Assembly (NCBI GenBank): GCA_948433815.1
Contig: CAOJDZ010000017.1
Span: 1 to 8,933 of the forward strand
Direction: 5' to 3'
Source: an uncultured Clostridia bacterium
Lineage (GTDB): Bacteria; Bacillota_I; Bacilli_A; RF39; UBA660
DNA: 8,933 nt
Shown: positions 1 to 5,769 of the stretch, piece by piece
How positions within the stretch are numbered: the stretch's first letter is position 1
How the letters are laid out: each line of letters opens with the position of its first letter
Made by a program: the position numbers and the translations under genes
The notes under the pieces: generated by a model
Told to the model about the DNA's origin: nothing
Seen by the model: only the letters and a program-made list of their open reading frames with translations
Database searches by the model: none

Positions 1-1
1 A

Positions 2-427
2 AACCATACATTTAAAGAATATGGACCTTTAACTGGTGGAAGTATTGGAGAAAGAAAACTTGGCGTATTAGTTTCAATGGAAAATGGTAAATCAACTGCA
101 TATGGTCTAGGAGCATTAGAAGATAGAGGAATAATGTTTATAGAACCAGGTGTAGAAGTTTACGAAGGAATGATTGTCGGAGAAAATAACAGAGACAATG
201 ATCTAGCCGTTAATGTAACTAAATCAAAAAATCTTACTAACACTAGAAGTGCAAGCAAAGACCATACAGTTGTACTAAAAAGACCAAGACAATTAACTTT
301 AGAAAGTGCTTTAGACTATATTAATACAGACGAATTAGTTGAAGTAACACCTAAAAGTTTTAGATTAAGAAAGAAAACATTAAACACAGAACAAAGAAAA
401 AAAGAAGATTCAAGAAAACAAAATTAA
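2..427 (+). CDS. typA: Ribosome-associated GTPase TypA/BipA, C-terminal part (5' end outside window)
   Basis: This is the last 141 residues of TypA/BipA, a translational GTPase that binds the 70S ribosome and helps 50S assembly and growth under stress. The reading frame is open from base 2, well upstream of the first ATG at 77, so that ATG is internal and the gene is cut by the window edge. The diagnostic C-terminal domain is clear: GVLVSMENGKSTAYGLGALE, then DRGIMFIEPG, EVYEGMIVGEN, LTNTRSASKD, and the closing ELVEVTPKSFRLRK followed by a Lys/Glu-rich tail. The GTPase domain and its G motifs lie outside the window. The end looks complete and is followed at once by a hairpin terminator. The identification is very safe from these motifs. 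Confidence 0.96.
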   Translation, partial: NHTFKEYGPLTGGSIGERKLGVLVSMENGKSTAYGLGALEDRGIMFIEPGVEVYEGMIVGENNRDNDLAVNVTKSKNLTNTRSASKDHTVVLKRPRQLTLESALDYINTDELVEVTPKSFRLRKKTLNTEQRKKEDSRKQN

Positions 428-452
428 AGGCTTTATATAAAAGTCTTTTCTT
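426..452 (+). terminator. Rho-independent terminator after typA
   Basis: An 8-bp stem (AAGGCTTT at 427-434 pairing with AAAGTCTT at 440-447, one G-U pair) has a 5-base loop and is followed by a pyrimidine run (TTTTCTTCT). It overlaps the typA stop codon. The stem is AT-rich, so termination may be partial and some read-through into queH is possible. Confidence 0.6.
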
Positions 453-469
453 CTATTAAAGAGGTAAAT

Positions 470-1087
470 ATGAAAATAAATTATGACTTATATTTAGAAA
501 AAATAATTAACGAAATAAAAGAAAAAGAAATAAAACCTAAACTTTTATTACACACTTGTTGTGCACCATGTTCTTCTGCAGTAATAATGAGACTTGCCAA
601 TTATTTTGACATAACTGTATTTTACTATAATCCAAATATTGAACCACTAGAAGAATATTTATTAAGAAAAGAAGAACAAAAAAGATTTTTAAATGAAATA
701 AATTTAGGAATAAAATTTGAAGACTGTGATTATGAAAATGAAGAATTTAAAAGAATTACAAAAGGACTAGAAAACTTACCAGAAGGTGGTTTTAGATGTC
801 ATGAATGCTTTAAATTAAGACTAACAAAAACAGCAAAAAAAGCGATAGAACTACATTATGACTATTTTGGAACAACTCTAACAGTAAGCCCTTATAAAAA
901 TAGCCAAGTTTTAAACTCTATAGGAGAAGAATTAGAAAAAGAATTAAACATAAAATATCTATACTCAGATTTTAAGAAAAAAGAAGGATATAAAAAATCC
1001 ATTCAATTATCTAAAGAATATAACTTATATAGACAAAATTACTGCGGCTGCATATATTCAAAAGAAGAATCAAATTATAATTTATAA
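470..1087 (+). CDS. queH: Epoxyqueuosine reductase QueH (DUF208 family)
   Basis: QueH carries out the last step of queuosine synthesis, reducing epoxyqueuosine to queuosine in the wobble position of GUN-anticodon tRNAs; it is the non-cobalamin alternative to QueG. The 205-residue protein has the family's hallmark cysteines: LLLHTCCAPCSS near the N-terminus (Cys30, Cys31, Cys34), the RCHECF pair (Cys110, Cys113) and YCGC near the C-terminus (Cys192, Cys194). In characterised QueH, conserved cysteines from these motifs bind an iron-sulfur cluster and form a redox disulfide. The segment after the first motif (FYYNPNIEP, then an E-E-Y-x-x-R-K run) is also typical. The start is supported by an AGAGG Shine-Dalgarno six bases upstream. 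No clear promoter of its own is visible between the typA hairpin and the start, so it may depend on read-through. No other queuosine genes are present. Confidence 0.93.
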   Translation: MKINYDLYLEKIINEIKEKEIKPKLLLHTCCAPCSSAVIMRLANYFDITVFYYNPNIEPLEEYLLRKEEQKRFLNEINLGIKFEDCDYENEEFKRITKGLENLPEGGFRCHECFKLRLTKTAKKAIELHYDYFGTTLTVSPYKNSQVLNSIGEELEKELNIKYLYSDFKKKEGYKKSIQLSKEYNLYRQNYCGCIYSKEESNYNL

Positions 1088-1119
1088 ACAAAAACTTTTA
1101 CAACTTTTTAGTAAACACC

Positions 1120-1148
1120 TTGTATAAACAAAAAAATTTTATTATAAT
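1120..1148 (+). promoter_or_regulatory. Promoter of the signal peptidase gene
   Basis: A -35 box TTGTAT (1120-1125) and a perfect -10 box TATAAT (1143-1148) are separated by 17 bases. Transcription would begin near 1155, giving a leader of only about 14 bases that carries the AGGTGG ribosome site (1159-1164). No hairpin is visible just downstream of queH, so this promoter sits directly in the queH-sip gap. Confidence 0.7.
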
Positions 1149-1168
1149 AAAATATAGTAGGTGGAAAG

Positions 1169-1888
1169 ATGAAGAATTCAAAAGGGTATAAACTATTTAA
1201 TTTTTTTATGAAGCTTCTTTCTTGGTGCGTAATGTCTATATTAATTGTTATAGGCACATTTTTAGTGATTTACATTACTATAAATAAAATCGCGCAATCT
1301 CAAGGAAAAAGTGCACCACTAGGACTATACACAATAATAAGTCCAAGTATGACACCAGACATAGATGTTTATGATGTTGTAGTTGTGATCTACAAAGATC
1401 CATCAGAAATAGAAGTAGGAGATATAATATCTTATTATAGTAACAATAGTTATTTTGGTAAAACTCCGATCACTCACAGAGTAGTAGAAAAGTTTAATAC
1501 AAATAATGGAGTTTCATTTAGAACCAGGGGAGATGCAAACCCAGTAGTTGATAACGAAATAGTAACACATGATAGAGTTATTGGTACTGTAAGATTTGTA
1601 ATACCAGCACTAGGGAGAATTCAATTCTTTTTAGCAAGTAAAGGTGGATGGTTCTTCGCAATACTAGTCCCAGCCGCTGGAATAATAATTTATGACATAA
1701 TAAAACTGGCAAAATTATTATCTGTTAAAAACAAAATGAAATATGCAGAAGAATTAACAGAATCTGAAAAAAATCCAAAAAGAAAAAAATATGATGATTT
1801 TGAAGATAAAAATAATAAATTAACTAGATCAGAAAAATATAAAAATAAAGTATATAAAGACGTTAGAAGAACTTCTAGAAAAAAATAG
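1169..1888 (+). CDS. sipW: SipW/ER-type signal peptidase I
   Basis: This is a membrane serine protease of the SipW (archaeal/ER) branch of signal peptidase I, which removes signal peptides on the outer face of the membrane. A membrane segment lies at about residues 18-38. The catalytic serine motif SPSM follows (nucleophile Ser60), then GDII, then THRVVEKF with His103 in place of the Lys of ordinary bacterial signal peptidases, then RGDANPVVD (Asp122). A second membrane segment spans about 153-177. The last 60 residues form a strongly charged Lys/Arg/Glu tail, probably cytoplasmic. At 239 residues it is longer than B. subtilis SipW because of this tail. In Bacillus, SipW processes TasA, TapA and CalY. 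Here the next two genes encode small exported beta-rich proteins, so they are the natural substrates; that link is inference. The symbol is at family level, not a claim of strict orthology. Confidence 0.9.
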   Translation: MKNSKGYKLFNFFMKLLSWCVMSILIVIGTFLVIYITINKIAQSQGKSAPLGLYTIISPSMTPDIDVYDVVVVIYKDPSEIEVGDIISYYSNNSYFGKTPITHRVVEKFNTNNGVSFRTRGDANPVVDNEIVTHDRVIGTVRFVIPALGRIQFFLASKGGWFFAILVPAAGIIIYDIIKLAKLLSVKNKMKYAEELTESEKNPKRKKYDDFEDKNNKLTRSEKYKNKVYKDVRRTSRKK

Positions 1889-1900
1889 AAGTTTTTTCTT
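1869..1900 (+). terminator. Rho-independent terminator overlapping the sipW stop codon
   Basis: An 8-bp perfect stem (AACTTCTA at 1870-1877 with TAGAAGTT at 1886-1893) encloses an A-rich 8-base loop and runs into TTTTTTCTT. The TAG stop codon is part of the descending arm. The final Arg-Thr-Ser-Arg-Lys-Lys codons thus double as terminator sequence. Confidence 0.8.
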
Positions 1901-1927
1901 GTCTTTAAAAAAATGCAATGCTATAAT
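1899..1927 (+). promoter_or_regulatory. Promoter of the first TasA-like gene
   Basis: A -35 box TTGTCT (1899-1904), a 17-base spacer and a perfect -10 box TATAAT (1922-1927) preceded by TGC, an extended -10. The -35 box begins inside the T-tail of the preceding terminator, so the gene is set up for transcription independent of sipW. Confidence 0.75.
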
Positions 1928-1950
1928 AAAAAACAATTTGAGGTGATGCT

Positions 1951-2478
1951 ATGCATATAAATAAACTTATTTTTTACACAACTTTTGAAATAATTGCACT
2001 AGCCATCATGTTATTATCAACATTCTTTATATGGAATAATTTTGAAATGGAAGAAAGCGCCGAAATAGCATATTCTTATACGAATAAAAATGAAAGATTA
2101 GTATTAGATGTTAACAATAATTTATCAGTACTTGCACCTATGAAAGATAAAGATGGAATTAATGAAAATAGTAAAGTAAATTTAAGTATTTATAATGTAA
2201 GTAAAATTAATAAAAGATATAATTTATATTTAACAATAGATGATTCTACAACTCTAAGTACTAAATATTTAAAAATATCATCAGGAGAAAATCCTCAATA
2301 CTTATTTAAATTAGAAAAATTTTATAAAGATAATCAAATGTATTATTTTATTAAAACAGATGAAATAAAAAGTAAAGAAAATATTAATTTAGATTTATAT
2401 ATTTGGTTAAGCGAAGAAACTCCAAATGAAGAACAAGATAAAAATTTAAACTTAAGTTTTAAAGTAGAAGAAATGTAG
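1951..2478 (+). CDS. Small membrane-anchored exported protein, TasA/TapA-like, possible SipW client
   Basis: The exact family is not recognised. The 175-residue protein starts at an ATG with a strong GAGGTGAT ribosome site three to four bases upstream. A single hydrophobic segment (about residues 11-28, with a Glu at its start) is followed by an acidic, Asn/Lys-rich domain with alternating polar and hydrophobic residues, as expected for beta strands. Two patches match the next gene in the same order: residues 82-97 ending LYLTID, and LYIWLS (149-154) followed eight residues later by Gln162. This points to a shared extracellular beta-sandwich domain. No good A-x-A cleavage site is visible just after the membrane segment, so it may stay anchored, like a fibre base or accessory protein (a TapA-like role). 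Alternatives are a general surface protein unrelated to fibres. The SipW-type peptidase gene just upstream is the main contextual support. Confidence 0.6.
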   Translation: MHINKLIFYTTFEIIALAIMLLSTFFIWNNFEMEESAEIAYSYTNKNERLVLDVNNNLSVLAPMKDKDGINENSKVNLSIYNVSKINKRYNLYLTIDDSTTLSTKYLKISSGENPQYLFKLEKFYKDNQMYYFIKTDEIKSKENINLDLYIWLSEETPNEEQDKNLNLSFKVEEM

Positions 2479-2504
2479 ATTAACTACTATTTTCTTATAA
2501 ACTC

Positions 2505-2533
2505 TTGATAAAAATGCAAAATTGGTATAAAAT
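2505..2533 (+). promoter_or_regulatory. Promoter of the second TasA-like gene
   Basis: A -35 box TTGATA (2505-2510) and a -10 box TAAAAT (2528-2533) are 17 bases apart; an overlapping TATAAA preceded by TGG (2526-2531) is an alternative. Between the previous stop codon and this promoter there is only a weak 4-bp hairpin (GTAG/CTAC), so read-through from the previous gene is also possible. Confidence 0.6.
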
Positions 2534-2568
2534 TAAAACAGAATAGGAAGATTCAGTGGTGAATTATT

Positions 2569-3234
2569 ATGGGATTAGATAAATTAATTAAAAGAGAAAT
2601 TGGTATTACCATTGCAACTGTACTACTTGTAACAACAGTGTTTCTAATGTTTTCCTACGCTATATTTAAAGTTGAAGTGTCGGGAGAAACTAATGTAATA
2701 ACTTTTGGAGATGTTGCAATGTCTTTTTGTGCAGATGCTAACTGTAATACAACTATACCAAATATAGGAAATGTAATAGGAACAAAAACAGAAAATGGAA
2801 TTACTTCGTATGTTCCAATATATCCACAAGAAGATCCAACTACAACTGAAGAATGGAATGAATTATCACCATATATATTTACTCTTACTAACAGTGGAAC
2901 TTTAGATTTGTATATATCTTTATATTTAACAAAAGACCAAACACCAGATTTGAAATATGTAGTTGATGATAAAACATATAGTGAACCAGTAGAAGATAAT
3001 CAAATAAAAATTGCTATTGGAGAACAAGGATCAGCTCCAACAATAAAATTATATTCAGATACAAAAAATGAAAAAGGAGATTATGTAATAGCAAGCAATA
3101 TTTTAATACCAGCAGGCGAAACAAAAATATTTAATCTATATGCTTGGTTAATCTCAACTGCAGACAATGCTAGCCAAGGAAAATATTTTGTAACACAAAT
3201 AAGTGCTAGAGGAGAATACCTACCAGCAGAATAA
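2569..3234 (+). CDS. TasA/CalY-like exported fibre-type protein
   Basis: This 221-residue protein looks like the main candidate substrate of the adjacent SipW-type peptidase. It has a short charged start, a hydrophobic segment (about 11-28) and a possible cleavage site after Ser29-Tyr30-Ala31. What follows resembles the start of TasA/CalY proteins, where a (W/Y)A-x-F step is followed by a T-F-x-x-G stretch: here YAIF, then VITFGDVAMSF. Next is a typical boundary, ELSPYIFTLTNSG (residues 98-110), like the 'polypeptide ends, then F-x-N-x-G' strand of TasA, and a closing strand LYAWLI (190-195). Cys54 and Cys59 lie outside the membrane and could form a disulfide. Stretches rich in Thr, Pro and Asn are compatible with a surface protein. 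The ribosome site GTGGTGA lies six bases before the ATG. In the TasA family such proteins assemble into extracellular biofilm fibres; that role is inferred here. A strong terminator follows. Confidence 0.7.
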   Translation: MGLDKLIKREIGITIATVLLVTTVFLMFSYAIFKVEVSGETNVITFGDVAMSFCADANCNTTIPNIGNVIGTKTENGITSYVPIYPQEDPTTTEEWNELSPYIFTLTNSGTLDLYISLYLTKDQTPDLKYVVDDKTYSEPVEDNQIKIAIGEQGSAPTIKLYSDTKNEKGDYVIASNILIPAGETKIFNLYAWLISTADNASQGKYFVTQISARGEYLPAE

Positions 3235-3236
3235 AG

Positions 3237-3270
3237 ACATTTAGACTTAGAACTAAATGTTTTTTTATTT
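3237..3270 (+). terminator. Rho-independent terminator after the TasA-like gene
   Basis: An 8-bp perfect stem (ACATTTAG at 3237-3244 with CTAAATGT at 3253-3260) with an 8-base loop is followed by a long T run from 3260, starting two bases after the stop codon. Its arms recur almost exactly in the terminator at 4971-5000. Confidence 0.88.
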
Positions 3271-3320
3271 TATTAGAAAGCGCCCAAAAATGAAAAAATA
3301 GTGAAATAATATAAATAAGT

Positions 3321-3349
3321 TTGACTATAGAAAACTTGTTTGTTATAAT
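3321..3349 (+). promoter_or_regulatory. Strong promoter of the RhuM-family pseudogene
   Basis: A -35 box TTGACT (3321-3326), a 17-base spacer and a perfect -10 box TATAAT (3344-3349) preceded by TGT (extended -10). This is the closest match to consensus in the window. An AGGGGGGT ribosome site (3362-3369) follows, before the ATG at 3379. Confidence 0.78.
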
Positions 3350-3378
3350 CAAAATATATTACAGGGGGGTTTATTAAA

Positions 3379-4398
3379 ATGCAATTAGATAATTAAAAGA
3401 TTTAATTTTATATCAAAGTGAAAATGGTAATGTACAAGTTGAAGTTCTTTATAATAAAGAAGATTTTTGGCTCACTCAAAAAACAATGGCTAAATTATTT
3501 GGATGCTCAATCGATCATATAGGTCTACATTTAAAAAATATTCATAAGGAAAAAGAACTTAGTAAAGATGCAACCACCGAGAAAATCTCGGTAGTTCAAA
3601 AAGAAGGAAATCGAAATGTTGAAAGAAAAATTGATTTTTATAGTTTAGATGCAATAATAGCTGTTGGCTATCGTGTTAATTCAAAAGAAGCAACTAATTT
3701 TAGAATATGGTCAACAAAAACTTTAAAAGAATATATCAAAAAAGGTTTTGTTTTAAATAATGAATTAATAAAGAATGGTCCTAAGTTTGGTAAAGATTAC
3801 TTTGATGAATTATTAATTAAAATTAAAGAGATTAGAGCAAGTGAAAGAAGATTTTATCAAAAAATTACTGACATCTATAAAGAATGTAGTTATGACTATG
3901 ATAAAAATAGTGAAACAACAAAAGAGTTTTATAAGAACATACAAAATAAATTGCATTTTGCAATCACAGGAATGACAGCACCAGAAATTATATTTAATAG
4001 AGTGGACTCAAAAAAAGAATACATGGGACTTCAAACTTGGAAGAATGCTCCTTAATGGAAAAATACTTGAAACTGACGTCGTAATTGCTAAAAATTATTT
4101 ATCAAAAGAAGAAATAAAAGAACTTAATAATTTAGTATCTATGTATTTAGACTATGCTGAAAGACAAGTAAAATTAAGACATATTATTTCTATGCAAGAA
4201 TAGAAAGAAAAATTAGAAATGTTTCTAAATTTAAATGAATATAGCATTTTAAAAGATAATGGCAAAATTAAAAAGGAAATCGCAGATAAATTAGCATTAG
4301 ATGAATATGAGAAATATCGTGTAGTACAAGATCAAAAATATATATCAGATTTTGATGAATTAGTTATAGAGATTAATAATATTGAGACAGAAGAATAG
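3379..4398 (+). pseudogene. RhuM-family protein, inactivated by two frameshifts and a nonsense codon
   Basis: RhuM-family proteins (named from Salmonella SPI-3) are accessory proteins of uncertain function, often carried on islands and prophages. Nearly the whole family sequence is readable in pieces. Piece one starts at ATG 3379 with a good ribosome site but stops after five codons. Piece two, in another frame from about 3393, reads LKDLILYQSENGN, FWLTQKTMAKLFG, LDAIIAVGYRVNS, FRIWSTKTLKEY, IREIRASERRFYQKITDIY-like text and MGLQTWKNAP, then stops at 4053. Piece three, shifted by one base from 4054, reads NGKILETDVVIAKNYL, SMYLDYAERQ, a TAG at 4201, then KEKLEMFLNLNEY to a final TAG at 4396. 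The TAG falls where relatives carry Trp. Simplest history: one T lost near 3391-3395, one T gained near 4053, and TGG to TAG. An internal segment of 189 codons could still be translated from ATG 3486, but it lacks both ends. Confidence 0.9.
3576..3592 (+). repeat. Perfect GC-rich inverted repeat inside the RhuM pseudogene
   Basis: ACCGAGA (3576-3582) and TCTCGGT (3586-3592) form a 7-bp perfect hairpin with a 3-base loop AAA. It lies in the codons for TEKISVV, which I recall as a common segment in this family. There is no T run after it, so it is not a terminator. Confidence 0.6.
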
Positions 4399-4433
4399 CG
4401 GCCATTTTTACTTACAGATTATAAAAAATTATG

Positions 4434-4461
4434 TTAAAACGAATATGTAAGAAAATATAAA
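4434..4461 (+). promoter_or_regulatory. Weak candidate promoter of the ASCH gene
   Basis: TTAAAA (4434-4439) and TATAAA (4456-4461) are 16 bases apart, just before the ribosome site AAGGA (4466-4470). The region is so AT-rich that chance matches are likely. The gene may instead be read from the strong promoter at 3321, through the pseudogene. Confidence 0.3.
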
Positions 4462-4478
4462 ATATAAGGAATAAAAAT

Positions 4479-4931
4479 ATGTATAAACAAATAATTAAAA
4501 ATTTAGAAAATCAATTATTACCAAAAGAATTAAACGAAATAAAAAATACACAATTACATTTAGGAATATTTACTGAACCATATTTAACTTATATGTTAGA
4601 TGGTAAAAAAACTATAGAATCAAGATTTAGTAAAAATAAAATACAACCATATGATCAAATATCTAAAAATGATATAGTTATTGTAAAAAAGTCTAGTGGA
4701 AATGTAATGGCATACTTTACTATAAAAGAAGTATTATTCTTTAATTTAAATGAGACTCCGATAGGTAGAATAAAACTTAAATATAGTAAAGAATTATGTG
4801 TAGATGAAGATTTTTGGATTAGTAAAAGTAGTAGTAATTATGCAACATTAATAATTATAGATGAAATAGTTAAATTAAATCCTTTTCACATAGATAAAAA
4901 GGGAATGCAAACTTGGATTAAATTAAAATAA
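4479..4931 (+). CDS. Stand-alone ASCH-domain protein
   Basis: ASCH domains are small PUA-like beta-barrels thought to bind RNA or modified nucleosides; one member, E. coli YqfB, hydrolyses N4-acetylcytidine. The 150-residue protein carries the hallmark at residues 42-50, GKKTIESRF (the G-x-K-x-x-E-x-R motif). It is preceded by LGIFTEPYLTYML, a helix-leading segment, and followed by NDIVIVKK and NVMAYFTIKEV, the expected barrel strands. A helical extension of about 25 residues precedes the domain. The C-terminal half (ELCVDEDFWI, SSNYATLIIIDEIVKL) is compatible with the final strands. Glu47 and Arg49 would be the key residues. The start has an AAGGA site eight bases upstream. It lies downstream of a decayed RhuM gene and converges on the ABC permease gene. 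The domain call is fairly safe; the substrate is not known. Confidence 0.75.
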   Translation: MYKQIIKNLENQLLPKELNEIKNTQLHLGIFTEPYLTYMLDGKKTIESRFSKNKIQPYDQISKNDIVIVKKSSGNVMAYFTIKEVLFFNLNETPIGRIKLKYSKELCVDEDFWISKSSSNYATLIIIDEIVKLNPFHIDKKGMQTWIKLK

Positions 4932-4963
4932 AAATTTAAGAATTATAGGTAAAATAATTTATA

Positions 4964-5002
4964 AATAAAAACATTTAGACCTAAAAATCTAAATGTTTTT
5001 CT
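4964..5002. terminator. Bidirectional terminator between the ASCH gene and the ABC permease gene
   Basis: A 9-bp perfect stem (ACATTTAGA at 4971-4979 with TCTAAATGT at 4988-4996) with an 8-base loop has an A run before it and a T run after it, so it can stop transcription from both convergent genes. It overlaps the permease stop codon at 4981-4983. Its arms match those of the hairpin at 3237-3260. Confidence 0.85.
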
Positions 5003-5769
5003 ATTTGTGAAATAATTGCATAAAGGACAATTGAAAGAATAAGTAAAATTACAATACCGCTCATAACTAAAGTTAAATTAAATACTTGACTACCATAAAG
5101 TATTAAATAACCAATACCTGCTTTACTAGTTAAAAATTCTCCCATCACAACTCCGATTAGACACATTCCTATATTTATTTTAAAAGTATTTATTATTACC
5201 CCATAATTACTTGGAATAACTACATATCTTAAAATATCTAATTCACTAGCACCAAAAGTTTTAAGTAATTTTATTCTATTCTTATTCGTGTTTTTAAATC
5301 CTAAAGAAATCGCTTGAATACTGACAATAACAGAAATTAAAACTGCCATTAAAATAATACTTCTATTATTAGCGCCTACCCAAATTATAATGACAGGCCC
5401 AAGAGCAACCTTAGGTAAACTATTAAGTATAACTAAGTAAGGTTCTACTACTTTAGAAAATATTTCAAACCTATAAAGTAATATTGATATAAAAATACTT
5501 ATAACACCAGTAATAAAGAAAGCTATTAAAGTTTCGCTCAAAGTCACCCAAATATGATTAATTAAATCTCCATTTCTAAAAAGATTAATAATAGTATCAA
5601 ATATCTTACTAGGATAACTAGTTATGAAAGTATTTATAGCTCCATTTCTAGCAAGTAATTCCCATATACCTATTAAAACTAATATAATGAATACTTGTAG
5701 AAATTTAATAAGCATCTTATTTCTCTTATATCTTTTTATAAATTTCTTTTGACGGAAAGACTCACTCAT
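4981..5769 (-). CDS. ABC transporter permease, SsuC/ThiX/TauC type
   Basis: This is the membrane channel subunit of a NitT/TauT-class importer, the family that takes up sulfonates, nitrate, pyrimidine thiamine precursors and similar small molecules. The 262-residue protein has a basic N-terminus, then about six hydrophobic segments. The cytoplasmic coupling loop recognised by the ATPase is visible as LLKTFGASELDILRYVVIPS, which keeps the central G and the final I-P but has Leu and Lys where the usual EAA motif has Ala. Family text such as SYPSKI, LNSLPKVALGPVIIIW, GVVMGEF and GIGYLI supports the assignment. The start ATG overlaps the ATPase stop by eight bases (ATGAGTGA), with a strong GGAGGG site upstream, so translation is probably coupled. 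It is the last gene of the operon and ends in the bidirectional terminator. The substrate cannot be told from the sequence. Confidence 0.92.
   Translation of the reverse strand: MSESFRQKKFIKRYKRNKMLIKFLQVFIILVLIGIWELLARNGAINTFITSYPSKIFDTIINLFRNGDLINHIWVTLSETLIAFFITGVISIFISILLYRFEIFSKVVEPYLVILNSLPKVALGPVIIIWVGANNRSIILMAVLISVIVSIQAISLGFKNTNKNRIKLLKTFGASELDILRYVVIPSNYGVIINTFKINIGMCLIGVVMGEFLTSKAGIGYLILYGSQVFNLTLVMSGIVILLILSIVLYAIISQIEKHLDF

Noticed and set aside
1951..2040. Type IV pilin-like pattern (aromatic, then Glu, then a hydrophobic helix) at the start of the first TasA-like protein
   Set aside because: The glycine or alanine cleavage residue and the usual pilin text are missing, no prepilin peptidase is near, and a SipW-type peptidase is adjacent.
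2476..2500. Terminator after the first TasA-like gene
   Set aside because: Only a 4-bp GTAG/CTAC stem followed by an interrupted T run; too weak to call.
2644..2829. Open frame of 61 codons on the - strand
   Set aside because: It lies wholly inside the TasA-like gene on the other strand, has no ribosome site, and its translation shows no domain.
3379..4398. Programmed frameshifting to express RhuM
   Set aside because: No slippery heptamer fits the two shift points, and an additional in-frame TAG replaces a Trp codon, so decay is the simpler reading.
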